Shown piece by piece: positions 46,341-63,058 of a DNA stretch of 64,000 nt. The stretch comes from Gelatoporia subvermispora B (lineage: Eukaryota; Basidiomycota; Agaricomycetes; Polyporales; Gelatoporiaceae). The stretch spans positions 2,169,191 through 2,233,190 of the forward strand of contig KB445796.1 of the NCBI GenBank assembly GCA_000320605.2, given 5' to 3'. The translations under genes were made by a program, and so were the position numbers. The notes under the pieces are model-generated. The model was given only the letters and a program-made list of their open reading frames with translations, did not search any database and had not been told where the DNA came from. Position 1 is the stretch's first letter. The number at the start of each line of letters is the position of its first letter.

Positions 46341-47365
46341 ATGCCTCCTCGCCAGCCTCCTCCGCCCTCCGACCCTTCCCGGCGCGGTGAACATCGACCC
46401 ACTCTTCCGCCTATCCGCCAGGTGTTCGGCGGTAAGTGTCATAGCGAGTGTGACTGCTGGCTCCTGACTGACATGACGTTGTAGAGGAACTGTCGAGAGG
46501 AGTGCCGCCACAACAGTCACGTCAGCCTTCGACGTCGCCGCATATTCCGTTCAGCCGGCTGGCGCTTGGTGATGATGATCCGCGACGCATGTTGAGGTCT
46601 CCAGTTGGTGGTTCAAGGCCCACCGGTTACCCGCCGTCACGTTCAGTTCCATCTTACCAGGATTCTTACAGGCCGTCTACACCTTCTAATCATCCCAGGA
46701 CCGCTTCCGACCCGGTACATCAGAGACACCATTCACAATCTGGATATCAGCAGTCACCTTATAATGCAACTCAGGGCTATGCGTACCCTCCCGGCTCTAT
46801 TCCTCGTAACCTAGACAGGAATGTAATGACAAGCGGAAGCTGGCCCTACTCTGCCTCGCAGCCTCCGGCACACCACCCTGGCATGACTCCGCAAGGCGGA
46901 AGTACCGGCTACCCGGCGTCTGCGATGGACAGCGCCAACGCGGAACGACCGTCTTCCAGCCGCTATGAGTGCAGCTACTGCGGGAAAGGCTTCACACGCC
47001 CGAGTAGCTTGAAGGTCAGCTCACAGTCGCCTTGAATACCCTACTTGTCCTCGGCTGATTCATCGCTCGCAGATCCACCTGAATACGCACACCGGTGAAA
47101 AGCGTGAGTCATTGCCGAACTGTCACTGAGCGTTGTCGAGACGATCGTTTGATTCCTTGTAGCTTTCACATGTCCCCATGAAGGGTGTGGACGAAGCTTC
47201 AGCGTGCAGAGTAACATGCGCCGACACGCCCGAGTACACACTCGGGCTGGGGAGGCCCAGGCCGAGCCCGACGAAGACGATAGTCCAGAGGATGCTGGAT
47301 ATTCCTCAGGTGCTTCGTATGATTCGAAGCGGGCTGGGGCTGGTTCAAGCCGCTCGCGCAAGTGA
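46341..47365 (+). CDS. C2H2 zinc-finger transcription factor
   Basis: Start MPPRQPPPPSDPSRRGEHRP. A phase-1 intron joins VFGEELSRGVPPQQSRQPS. A long Ser/Pro/Gln/Tyr-rich region follows, for example HSQSGYQQSPYNATQGY. The fingers sit near the C-terminus and are split by two introns. Finger 1 is CSYCGKGFTRPSSLKIHLNT plus H; the linker TGEKPF is standard; finger 2 is CPHEGCGRSFSVQSNMRRHA plus RVH, with the CX4C spacing common in Sp1/Krueppel-like second fingers. The tail is acidic, then Ser/Arg-rich (AGAGSSRSRK), with TGA at 47363-47365. Two tandem fingers usually contact about six bases of DNA. No orthologue name can be given. Confidence 0.88.
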
Positions 47366-47932
47366 TCAACATTCGCCCAATTCGCCTGTCAAATCCCAGG
47401 AACTCAACGGTTCGACTTGTTTTGTTTAGTCTCTATTTATAACTTGCAACACCTGTCTCACTCGGTCTGGCCACCGTCAAGCTACCACGCATCAGCATAA
47501 TTTATCTAAGCTCATTGCACACACGACTGTACTATCATTATACTGTCGTCTATTTATTCTCGCATCGCATCGTGTCGCTTGTCTAAGTACAACTCGTGTA
47601 ACTTATTATTCGCACCATCTCGCGTATATCATATCCATCTGCATAGCACTACATCGCACCCCATCACAATACATTACCTTGTACGGTGGTACGAGTTGTG
47701 TACCACTGATGTATCATCATTGGAGTTGCAACGAACTATTCGCTTTCGCTTCAATGCACTGCCCGGCTACTTGGATTCGAATCGGAACCCGCAACGTATC
47801 GCAGTCTAAATTATGGGCGCATAGCATTAAGAAGGTACCCAACCAGCGACGTCATAGAAAATGAGACAGTAATAAGTTACGAGGTGAACGAAGCGAACAG
47901 AGAAGATATCGAAGGCGCCATCAGCAGCGCTT
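47366..47932. other. Convergent intergenic region
   Basis: 570 bases, rather AT-rich, between two converging genes; likely both 3' UTRs. Small frames only. Confidence 0.55.
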
Positions 47933-50900
47933 CTATGCATCACTGTCTGTATCCTCCGGCTTGGGCCCGCCGAACGCTAACCAGTTGACCTTCCTGATCC
48001 TGCGACGCTCCTCCTGGGCCTTGATCTGGTTGCGCGTTAGCTTCTTTTTCTTCTTGACGGGTGTACCCGCGCCAGATGACTTGTCTTCGGCTCCACTTCC
48101 AGCCGGAGTGCCAACGGCAGAGACGGCCGGGGACTGTAACCGTGATCGCACAGGGGTGTTGGCACCACTACCCTTCGGCGATTTTACAGCGAAAGCATCT
48201 TCCACTACGGCTTGTTTCCCCTTGTGAGTCATTCGACCGCCCTCAACGTTCCAGATCTCCGGGCCTGCATAGTACATCAGTCATGATTAAGACAGAATAA
48301 GAGCGGACATACACAACGCGGTCACGAATTCCTCATTGTGGGAAATGATGACCTGTGCAGTTATCAACGGTGAATATTGAGAGCAGCACTGGAATCCCGG
48401 AAGATCAAACGTACGACAGCGCCGGCCCAATCACGGATAGCGACAGCTAACCCTCCGAGAGCTTCGCGATCCAAGAAGTTACTAGGTTCATCAAGGACGC
48501 AGATCTGCGAATTCAAGCCGTCATCAGCGATGATCGTCTAGCAGGAAAAAGCGAATCACACACCTGGGGATTGTTCCATAGACACGCGGCAATGACCAGC
48601 TTGATCTTCTGACCTGCAAAACATTATTCTCCCGCGATGTACTGCCACCGGAAGAAGCGCTTACCTCCTGACAACCCTGAGATCTCATTGTACTGTGCAA
48701 TATCGCCATCTAGGCCGATATCTTCCAAGTGCTTTCTCACAATATGCGCAGACGTGTCACGTTGACCGGCTCCCTCTCTGGATGATTCCAAGTCATCAAA
48801 CTGGTGGACCAGCTTGCCGAACCCTTTCTCAATCAGCTCCTCTCTGGGGATCCAGGTGTTGAACTTGTGATCGAGTCCTGAGAGACTGAGTCAGTCTTGA
48901 AGTTGGTAGGCCAAATGTGCATCTAGCTTACCACGCCACTTGATCTCGTATTGTAGTGACTTCTTGAGTTTTTGACGGCCCATAATCAGCTGAACAACGT
49001 GTTGAGCCATCAGGCTTTCAAAGAAGTGTTCAAACTATACCTCTAGCTTACGCCTCTGGCCGTTCTTTCCGACGAAATCAACCTCAAGTTGCGCTTTCTC
49101 CTCGTCCGTCAGCATACGAGTTGCCTTCTCGAGGATCTCGCCTATCGTTGCAGTCCTATTAGTCGGCGATCATGATGAAAATTTCACAAAACGCACGATC
49201 ATGCCCGTCTTGGAATCGCCACTGGATGTATTGGATGGGTGTCTTCTCAAGGTGACGCTCTGGAACAGCTGTCAACGACACGCATCAAAGACACGGCCAG
49301 GGAACGAGTCATACCAATATGATGCGTGGCATGCTGTGAGACATAGCCAATGCGCAGTGCGGGATGCTTGTAAACGGTACCTTCTTGGGGCACCGTCTCT
49401 CCCTGTGGGATGCGCCCGTGAGATATTCCAAATTGTGACCCCAGGCATGAGAAGCACACACCGTAAGCAGCTTCACAAGCGTAGACTTTCCAGCACCATT
49501 CGGGCCTATGATGCCAACGCGACTGATGATCGAATATTAGTCTCTACATCATTTCATGCGTGATAAGGATATACCTAGAAAGCGACAAGGCGCAGCTAAC
49601 GTTGTGCAAACTGGGAGTGGATCTTCCGGGATAGGTGAAGGTGCAATTGGTCATTTTGAGAATAGCCCGAGTGTTGCTTCGCACGCCCATCAAGGATCCG
49701 GGAGGCGGGAAGGAGAACTTCACGGAGGTTGCAGCCAGCGTGTAGTACGACTTTGCTTCAGGGTGCTTTTCAACAAATGACGATAAGTTGCCAGGGTAGA
49801 AGACGAGCTACATGGCGGCTTAGTGAAGCCGAAGACTAGGATACCATTTGATAATACCTTCTTGGACTCATAGTGTATAATGTCCGTAGTGACGGTGTCC
49901 AAAAATCTGAGTTGAGATAAGGTGAGAGCCGCTGCCGGAGTTGAGACACGCCGACTTACCCCGAGTCGTGACTGATGATGAGGCAAGTGATGTGCTTCTG
50001 TGCACTCAGATATCGCTCAAGCCATTGGACAGATGCACGGTCCAACTACAAAGCATAGTGAGTCCTGTGAGAAGTTGCGCCATATGTCAACGTACATGGT
50101 TCGTAGGCTGTGCAGAAAGTTCAGTTGTTTAATATCAATGCCAGACACTGCTTGATAAGCATACCTCATCCAGTAGCAAGAGATCCGCATTGTAAAGCAT
50201 AGCGCGCGCTAACTCGAGCTTCATCTTCCATCCGCCTGACAAACCACCCACAAGCTCAGCTTGACGTGCGTCATCGAAGCCTACCTCCAACAATTGATCT
50301 CTGATCTTCGAACGCGGGATGGCCGCCAGGGCGTTATCTACGAACCGCAGCGTCTGTATTAGTCTTTGCGGACTACGGGATGGGCCTAATCCTTTACTCA
50401 CCTGAGGCAACGAAGTCAATGACAGACATGGAAGTATCTTCTCCTTGCAGAGAGTGCTCAACCATCACGCATCGAAGCTGATCTTGAGGTGGGAAATTCT
50501 CAACCTTGCCGTCGCGAAGCTGGCGCATCAGAGTTGATTTCCCGGAACCATTAGTTCCCAGGATTCCATAACGCCGTCCACGGAAGAGGCGGAGTCGAGT
50601 GTGGGATAAGAGGAGCAGCGCGCCGTATGCCAGAGAGAACAGCGTGTCGCAAAGTAGTTCGCCCTCTTCTTCGGAACCATCATTCACGGGGGCGTACTTC
50701 GCCTGCAATGCCGTGTCAGATGCATATCAGCGACGGGAGAACATTGTGGGAACTCACCTGGTCGATGGCAGAGAAGTGCGCGCGAACCGCCTCCGCGAAT
50801 ATGGCACCTTCCTCAGCTCCGCCAGGCAACCAAGGGCCCAGGTACACACCGACGCAGCGATTCCACGTTTCACCGTCAGCGAACTGTCGGGTATGGACGA

Positions 50901-52265
50901 GATCAGCGACCATCGTGGCCTCAAAGTCGAGAATGCGACCGATCAATGGGTGTCGCGGAGTATGAGGGCCATTAGGGTTCACTGCGGAGATGACAGCAGC
51001 TTCCTCTGGGAGAAGGGTGAGAAGAGCGGAGAGCGCCGATGATGTTTCAGCGTTGATGTCGCGCTGAACAGGGGGCGGGCCGTCCTTGGAAGCACCAGCC
51101 TTCTGAAGGGTATCCAACGCCGTCTCGGCGAAGGCACGGACCTGAAACAACATGCTTAAGATGAATGTACAACGAAGCCGGATATTATCATACCTCCGGG
51201 AATGCAGCACCCTTCGCAATCTTCTCAACACCCTCCACGAGGGAGCTCAGGTACGTCGCTGCTACGGTCGGGTCGCGAACGAGCTTGACTAGGTTGTCGA
51301 TAACAACAACCGTCCGCCTCTGGACCTCCATGGAACGATCATTGAGGGCTCGAATCAGCAGAGGAACCAACACGGCCAGCGCGGGAGCAGTGACTTCAGC
51401 AACGAAGGTCGTCGACGACAACGACTTGATGCATGCAGGCACCGAGTCCGGGTTAGACATGCATTTTACGAGTGAAGGGATATGTGGGCTCAGATCGGGG
51501 TTGGCAAGCGTGGTGCATAGCGCAGTGGCGCATTTGATAGCGGCAGCAGAGACCTAAGCGGCAGAGCTCAAATTAAGGCCACGAAAGGAAGTAAGGAATG
51601 GGCATACCTCTGCTTTGGTATCGTGCATAGCAGCTTCAACTTTGGGCAGCGTCGTACCAAGCTCATTTGCAACCGCATCGCGAGCAGAATTGACAAAGCG
51701 CGCCATGGCATCGAGCACACCCACTTTCGTACGCCACTTTCCACTCTCCAAGATGGTTTCCAGCTCTCGGAACACGACGCCGGTAGATTCCGGAGGAAAA
51801 AGCTTCAGAAGGGTTTTTACAGCGGACGCCGCGGCCGCACGGACAACGTCACCCTTGTCCATGTAAAGTTCGAAGAGTACAGAGAGAGATGGAAGTAGAA
51901 TCGGAGCAACTGGTGCTCCTAGGACGGTGCAAAGCGACTGGAAGGCGATTGCTGCTGACTCCCGTTCATAGCCGGATTTTTTGTTGGTTGCAAAAACATG
52001 CAAGGTCGTGATGATGTTGGCATCGCTGTCAAATCCGTGAACATCCTGTACGAGGAAAAGTAGACGATATTGATATACCTGAACGCTTCAAAGCCGCTCT
52101 TAGAAATTTCACGGGCAAGGCGATCAGCAGCAGCCTTGGCATCTGGGGAAGGCGGGTCTCAGTTAAGATAACCTTTCCGAGATATGTAGACTGACCTGGG
52201 TTGGTAGGAGCAGTACGAAGAGCGTCTAGAATAGGACCGAACTGAGATTCCGAAGCTACAGACAT
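47933..52265 (-). CDS. New1/Elf1-type ABC ATPase (elongation factor 3 relative)
   Basis: Cytosolic ribosome-associated ATPase with two ABC domains. The start at 52265 gives MSVASESQFGPILDALRTAP (an in-frame ATG at 52280 is possible). HEAT repeats follow: GYERESAAIAFQSLCTVLGA, KGDVVRAAAASAVKTLLKLF, KVGVLDAMARFVNSARDAV, DRSMEVQRRTVVVIDNLVKL. ABC1 has Walker A GILGTNGSGKSTLM, signature VGGLSGGWKMKLELARAM and Walker B DLLLLDE. ABC2 has IGPNGAGKSTLVKLL, then HLEKTPIQYIQWRFQDG, a chromo-like insertion, NEISGLSGG and CVLDEPSNFLDRE, and ends PEIWNVEGGRMTHKGKQ. The tail KKKKKLTRNQIKAQEERRR ending GGPKPEDTDSD fits New1/Elf1 better than EF3, whose ABC2 ends around HNWVSG. The Asn/Gln-rich prion-like N-terminus of yeast New1 is absent. 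About fourteen introns, crowded in the 3' half. Confidence 0.9.
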
Positions 52266-54531
52266 TGCGACTGGCGACATTGAGGATACAGATACAGTAG
52301 GCCGCGATGAGATCTATGTGATGTTTGAGGTGTCTATAAGGTATCACGTAGAGAGTGAAATCCAGAAGAGAGAAATCCCAGAAAGAGAAGCTGGTGAGGA
52401 GAACGATGAAGAAATCTAGGACAGGGGGAAAGTCTGGAGAGGAATGTCCTGGCCGAGGAGGGGGAGGAGGATGGACGCAGACCCTTGCTGTTTCACGCCC
52501 TCCGGTCCAGAGTGGCACGCTCTCTCGAAAACTTTCGCAAATTAGGTAATTGGCGTTAAGGTAATTTAAGTCTAGTAGAAGTTTCTTGTAGGTGAATCTG
52601 TGCTCAGATACTCCGAGTTCTCCTCCTTCATCAATGAGGAACTCGAGAGCCCGGAGAAATATGTGTGACACTGTTCGTTGATACATATCTGCAATTTTCA
52701 AGCGTTTGAAGTATTGAGATGTAAATGGAGAGTTGCAAGTAATCGTTTGAATGCCAGCGCTAAACATGCTCTTTATCTCGCATGCAACTAACTTACTGCC
52801 GTGGGCCGGAGTGACACCAGTGAGGTACGCATCTCACGAGACGGCAGCGGGTTGACAACGTTGAGCATTCCCTCACTTCGTCTCTGACGTTCAGACTCCA
52901 CTGGACTTAATTTACTCGTGAGTCTACAGCTGTTAGAGGAAGCTGTGCTACGCCAGTTGGTATGACATGGTTACTGGTGCCTAGTACGTCATTGAAGTTG
53001 AAGAGATACTTGAGTATATGACATATTGCAGATTAGGGGTAGGCCTCACGAGCATCGCATTTGTACTGCGCTATGGATGCTAACTATCTCTTGACACCGC
53101 CCTGAAGCTGTAGAGAACTTACATCTTGCCTATTTCGATAGGGACACTCGCCAAGCCTTGGCCACCGATGGCAACTGCGTGTCACTCTGATTTGTTCTAC
53201 AGCCGATAAAGATGTCGACACAGCAAAATCAGAGCAATCAAAACGAATGTAGTGATACAAGATCGTTGGCGGTGGTGCGGACTTATGAAAGGTCGACATA
53301 ATACTATTGCTAGTATGACAACTGAAGACGTCACTATCACATATCTTCGCTTTCATCGCTCTACCCCGAATAATGTGCTTGACGGCTGACTCCGGTTTAA
53401 TCCAGTTCATCCTTCGCCGTTGAGTACGCGACGTTGAGGCATTCCGGTGATTGTTCATATCCTTGCATCCCCGCATCTGACCATTAATTCGTACCGTGCG
53501 GGGTAGTCTGACGCTCGCTTATCATGTAATATCCAGAGAACCGGGCTTCATTCCCGTATGCCTCCCGACATTCTGCAGTCGACGAAAACGCTGAGACCCT
53601 GCTGGTTCCCGTAAATGCACTAGATTTGGCAGCTCCTTCACGTGTCTGGCTTCACTATCGACTATTTAACGTCCGGCTCGACCGGGCTCAGCAATAACTG
53701 AGAATGCCACACCACACGATACTACACCATCGGGCAACTATCATGCTACCATTCTCCACTAATGTTCACCTCGGATTATGTTGCCCAGTCAGTTTGACCC
53801 TCTTCGCCTATCGCGAAGTCTGCAGCCCTGAACTAGGGTATATAGCTTCCATACCAGCTGATACGCAATTGCGCATATAGAATTACTAATTTGGAAAGGC
53901 CTCAGATTGCACGCCGATTAACTTTCGAGAAGGTCTTGGGTGATGCACTGCATCTGAGTGAACTCTTCCCACTGTGACGGGCAGCGGGCGCTTTGCCGGG
54001 GGGAAACTGACACGGACTGATATCTGGTTTGCACTCTTGGCGCGTTGGCGCGTTGCGCCGTGTGATCAAACTACGAGCCGCTGAGATCGAAGGCTGAAGC
54101 CCTGAGCGCTGAGCATGGAATGAGGCTTCGTCAATCCTGTAGATCGCAATGGTTTGTGTAGAGAACTGAAAGTGAGGACTGGTGATACAGGAACCAGAAA
54201 ATTGCATAGTACGTATCGATGCTGACAGTGAATGTCCCAAGCATATGATGCATAATCTAAAGCTAACAATTGCGATATAAACATTATGTGAGTAGATATA
54301 CGAGAGCGAGTCGGATGGGTGTGGCGTGATGCGTAGGTGCGATGAACAATGGAAGCGACACAGCAATATGGTATATGGTATAAAGAATAAGCATCATTAG
54401 ACAATAACGTATTAGTATAAAGTAGTTATAGAATGTCAATTTCTGGATATAATGAACGAGTGATCGGTCTCTGGCCTTGTCGCTGCAGAGGGCATGTAGT
54501 TGACTGCCGTTGAGTCGGTATGACCAGTCGC
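52266..54531. other. Intergenic, no gene supported
   Basis: Upstream region of the ABC ATPase and 3' flank of the homeodomain gene. Minus-strand frames at 53084-53476 and 53902-54366 have no motif and no splice partners. The stretch 52380-52500 is purine-rich on the plus strand (GAGGAGGGGGAGGAGG), i.e. CT-rich in the sense of the ATPase gene, which suits a fungal 5' leader. Confidence 0.45.
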
Positions 54532-55965
54532 TCAGTACGGTCGACTTTGGTGTCTACGGAGGCTTTTGTCTTCATCTGGGCTCCGTGTTCGGTACGAAGG
54601 TACCGGTGAAGCAACAGGGCGACTGATCATCCTGGAAGATGGGTCCGGCGATGCACGAGGTGGGGGATAGCCTTGGGGGAGTGCGGGCGACCCAGTGGGA
54701 TTTTGTGCGTGAGGGCTATATATGGAGGATGCGGAGAGGGGAGACATAGATTGTGACGGCATTGCATACGGGTCGTTCGGGTTGGGACCCGACGCAGTCG
54801 CGGCAGCCTGACGGCTGCTCTGTCGCATAGCTTGTCGCTTGTTCTGGAACCTATGAAGTCATAGGTAGGATACTGAGCAATTTGCTTTCGAAGTCATCAC
54901 TTAGATCGCTTACCATATCTGTACGCTACGGGCAGACATCCCAAGCTTTTTGGCCAGCTCAACCCGCTCCTCAGTAGATGGAAAAGCCGTTCGAGCATAG
55001 GTCTCATTGAGCACCTTCAGTTGCTCAGCATCGGCGCGCTTGCGCTTTTTCTTGATGGGTTGCTCGGGCGCTGGCGGTTCGGGCAGATATGGCGCTGGCG
55101 AGATCATCGGAGGGCCACGCGCGTAAGGCGAAGGACCATGTACAGACATCCTCGACGGGACGTTACGATCTACGGACATAGATGCACGTCTCGACATAGT
55201 GGGATGCTGTTCAAACGGCATGGGAGCGATGGGAGGTGGGAGATGCCTCGGATCGGGAGGCGCGGGATAATATCCACCGGCAGCCTGCTGCATGTGGTCA
55301 GGATAAGGAGCGTGCGCAGCCGAGAAGCTGGTCGAAGAAGGGCGGAAATAAGTACCCGGAGCCATTGTCGCCTGCGGGGCTCCGAGATGACCCTGTGATT
55401 GTGGTATATTAAGTGGAGGTAGAGTGCGGGCGTCATGAGGGTCTGGAACCATAGATGGTGAGGTACGAGCCGGATATGAAGGATATTGTTGCTGTTGAGA
55501 GCCCGGGTATCTTGGGTCTACCGGAAATTGCGCAGAATGACCCGCACCCGAAGCTGTTGCATAATGTGGATCTATGAAACGCTGGAATCGCAGATAATGA
55601 TTAAGCGTCGTACCTGTATTAGTCGGCCAGCCGCCCTGGTTATACGACGGGATACTATAGTCGCTTCGTGCCTGCGAAGGATCAACCTGTGGATGTTGAG
55701 TCGCAGGAAACGAAGCGTCAGGAGCTATATCGTCAAGCATTTGAGCGCTCCTGCATACATTGTACTGTACTTTGGAGAACGGACCTGGAGAACGTGAGGT
55801 TCGAAACGGTAGATGAATAGGAGGCAGCACAGTTCGCCCACCCTGTCCGATGTTGAAGAGCCCGCGGCGAGGTTGGTTGTTAGAGCCACTGACCGCAGGA
55901 CTCCTTCGTGATGGTCTTGGGAAGCACCCGTAATGAAAGTGATCTTCCGGCGGATTACCTGACAT
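54532..55965 (-). CDS. Homeodomain transcription factor
   Basis: Two exons, 54914-55965 and 54532-54850, give 456 residues. The first 300 residues are Pro/Ser/Tyr/Gln-rich (for example YPGSQQQQYPSYPARTSP) and presumably disordered. A basic arm KKKRKRADAEQLKVLNETY begins the homeodomain, which continues AFPSTEERVELAKKLGMSAR and SVQIWFQNKRQAMRQ. Trp, Phe, Asn and Arg of the recognition helix are all present, and the intron splits the Trp codon. It is a typical 60-residue homeodomain without the TALE three-residue extension, so not of the A-mating-type HD1 class. No second regulatory gene or partner adjoins it. The C-terminal tail is Ser/Pro-rich. Confidence 0.92.
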
Positions 55966-57385
55966 GTTTGTTTAAGCGAGAGTAGAGTAGTATCGACGGA
56001 AGCCCTTCTATGAGCTTCTGCGATTAAGTACGACGACGAAGCGCGCGAGAATATGGCATGTCCTCCTCAATGCACCCCTGACTGGGAGGTTCAGAACTGC
56101 AGCCTGCAAGCTAGGATGACTCAGAGTAATTGCTTTGACAAAAAGAGACCGCTGTTGACACGGCCAGTGGGCAACGAAGAGGGTCTGGAACGAACGCCAG
56201 AGGACACGCGGCAGGTTCGTGAAGAGGTACTGGGCAGCGGGCAAACGCAGGGACGAACGATGTCTGTCCACCTCACGTCTTGCGGCGGATCGTTGCGGAA
56301 TGCGAGGAGGGAGCAGAAAGCCGACAGTCGTCAAAGGCTGTACGCTGCAATTAGGGCGAAGAAGGGGAGGCTGAACGTGAGCACTGCTCCAGTAACACTT
56401 GACTTGAACGGGTCGACGGCGAGGCTGCATCACGGTATGTGGGCCGCGTTTTTATGACGGTGGTGCGCGAGGAACGTCGAAGGGCCATTGTTGCCTCAGC
56501 CTCGTGTCTTCTTGCCGGCGGGGCCATGGCGGCGAACTGAAATTCTCAGATATGCGCCCGCTGATGACCACTCGGGATAATCCACGTTGAAATCTTGCCG
56601 GGCCGACTATCTATCAAGTTGGGGAGTCTGCTTCATTTTGCGGCCGGTTTCGAAACCGAAAACGTCTTCTATGGCTTCCGGAATCTGATCGCCTTCTTGA
56701 GACAAGCAGGGGAGGCTGGTCGAACTCGTAAGGGACAACGTCCCGGACAACACAAATGCGCTAACCATTTATCGTCTGAAAATCGACCATGCCCCGCCTA
56801 GAAGCAGCGCGCCCGCGAACACAGGACTTTGAAACGTCGGAGAGATCAGACGCGTACGTAGATCGGGTCGAAGTCTAACGGTACATGTAAGTCAACCTCG
56901 CTTGTAGGCGATTAGTACTAGAGCGGATTGGTTCCGTGTTCACCCATTCGCATACCAAACCAGCGTGACACGATGACCTCCGTTCTCACAGATTCAGATG
57001 TGTTTGCAAAGCACTTGACCGAGTCACTGGATCAATCAAGACGTGATTGCAGGGTCAGAGTGCCTGCAAAGAGACAAGGTCGCGAGCTTTTATGTACGGA
57101 CGGCACGCGGGCGCGTGTACATGTAAGTTGTGTCCGCAGTGCGCGGTCTTGAACACGATCTTTCGAAAATGTCGAAAACTGGGCTGGTCTGACGGAAAAG
57201 GCGTTGCGGCTAACGACGGCTCTTCTGGCCGAAATTATTGTTACGTGTGACCACGTGGTTCACCGTGACATGACCATCACGTCTCCTAATCGGGGGGGTA
57301 GCGATGAGGAGCAACGCCGTCGGCCACCAGCGCTCACTGGGCCAGTTCGCCGACTCTGAGAATATCGTCGCCGACGTCGAGCTCT
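55966..57385. other. Divergent promoter region, homeodomain / NDR kinase
   Basis: 1.4 kb between genes transcribed away from each other. A plus-strand frame at 56053-56457 shows no motif. The E-box palindrome listed separately lies near the kinase end. Confidence 0.45.
57247..57263. promoter_or_regulatory. E-box palindrome upstream of the NDR kinase
   Basis: GTGACCACGTGGTTCAC contains the 8-base palindrome CCACGTGG with nearly symmetric flanks (GTGA and TTCAC), about 120 bases before the kinase ATG. CACGTG is a binding site for bHLH factors in fungi. A role here is inferred only. Confidence 0.4.
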
Positions 57386-61082
<3,697 letters not shown>

Positions 61083-63058
61083 TTCGCGAAGTCACAGCCT
61101 TCGGACAACGCACTCACCACGCGCCCGGCCACGAGTTCGATATACTTGATACCAATTGTCACGATATTTATGCTTATCTCTTCCCATCTTGACAACCTTA
61201 CTCATCTAGTACCCCTTGGAGTCACTCTTCTTGTATTGCTACCGTGCTATGTAGCGTCATCACTGTCTTGTCTAACGTTTTTATGACTTTACGAATCTAA
61301 CGACGATCTCTCCCCGCAGCATTGATTGCATACGGTTTACGCACTGCAGACACGTGTATCTATCAGATATGCATGAGAAACAGGTCAAAATAGACGCCTT
61401 CAGGACTCAGTGAGGCGTATGCAGATCGTATGAAGTAAAATGTCTAGTTACAAGCGGATTCGCAGCCGAATAAGCTCGCTTGCGTGATCGCGATTTGCTC
61501 CCCTGTCAGTTCATGGAACCCATAGATGGCCAAGTCGGCGACTCCCGCATTGCTCAGTGCCGTGATCTCAATTGCTCTAGCGCATTCGAAATACCCGTGG
61601 TTTTCATTAATATGTAGACCCAGTCTCTACGCAAATCCTTCGAGTTAGTTGCGACATTAAGGGATAAGAGAGGACCAATAGGAGGGCAACGATCATCAAT
61701 GCAGGCTGGGTATAAAATTCTCATCCAATTCACTGTTGAATTTATTGAATTCGCTTCGAGACTCGCAACACCTATACACACTCAGAAAGAGCGTTTTCGC
61801 GAGCACAGTAAACGTCGGAAGTTCGGGCTATTGATCCCGAGACTTAGCTAGATCGCAAGGTGCATCCTAAGCCACACAGTATCCGCGCGGCAAAACGACC
61901 CTAAGCTGGCGCGACAGGCGCGATGGTCTTATGGTTTACTTGGTTAGATTGCTCAAATCAGACGAACCTCTCCACTGGCCTCCACTGCGGCGACAACGGA
62001 CTGCCAGCAGCAGGGACGAATAGCACCGGTCATGAGTAATGGTAGCAACCGGATTTACTTGCGCAGCACAGCAGAAGGAGAAACAATCAACACGATGCTA
62101 AGAAACACGGTCTCGAGCAGACTATGCGTCTCGCATGCAGTAAACAACGAGGTCGATTTGATCGGCGCCTTTTAACAGGCACTGTAATCTACTGTGGTCT
62201 GTGACGCGAATATCTGTTCTACCAAAACACTTGGGCTCCACTTATTTCATATCATGCAAGGGGCCTCTACAATGCATGGCCCGGCGTTGACCTCCTTTAG
62301 GCATAAGGGCACAACCACTCGGATGCACTGCCAAGGCCGCTCACACCCTTACAACCGGTGATCGGCCACTTCAACGGCGGTTTGCCTGCTCAAGACGTCG
62401 TCAATGCTTTCAGAGACCTTTCGTTTCAGAGATCATCTGTCTCTGAGGATGGTAGAAAAGCGCGATCCCCAGACAAGATCAAATGCGGAGAGTATCCGGT
62501 CGAGACACTGGGAACCATGGGCTGACGGGAACAGCCTGATGATGAGCGCCTGCGCCGCGATCACATTCTCGGACTTTGCCGTGAGGCCAGATATGGCAAT
62601 TCTTGTCAAGTTCAACAACTCGACCTCCTACTCGCTTGCATAGCAACCCCGTTATTTCTCGGAGGGAAACATAGTACCATATCACTTAGGACTCTTATGA
62701 AGTCAAAGTTCCCTCTACAGCCCCGAATATTCTTCGAGTCCGCAACGAACTAATAAATGGGGCTCTGCCATGACGGCGAATATTACCCACGATTGATGTC
62801 GCTTCAATTTTGCGTCGGCGCCGACAGCCACGTCTGCACCCAATTGCGAACGGAATTTCACGCGTTATTTGTGGGACCAGGACAAATGGGGATTCTCTCA
62901 TCTTACTCAGCAATGGCTGTACCCACGCAGGTTCGAGGCTCAGGCGAAAAAGTACTAGACAACTTCCGTGGGTCGGGAATTTGGAGAAATGGTCATTGCT
63001 GCATACAGGTACACATGTCCTTGGTGATATTAGTGGAGCTGCTATTTGATCTTGTCCG
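61083..63058. other. Intergenic, no gene supported
   Basis: Two kilobases between the ends of the kinase and chitinase genes. Open frames at 62404-62643 and 62757-63125 (plus) and 62695-63072 (minus) have no motif; the last overlaps the chitinase 3' end. Presumably 3' UTRs and spacer. Confidence 0.45.
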
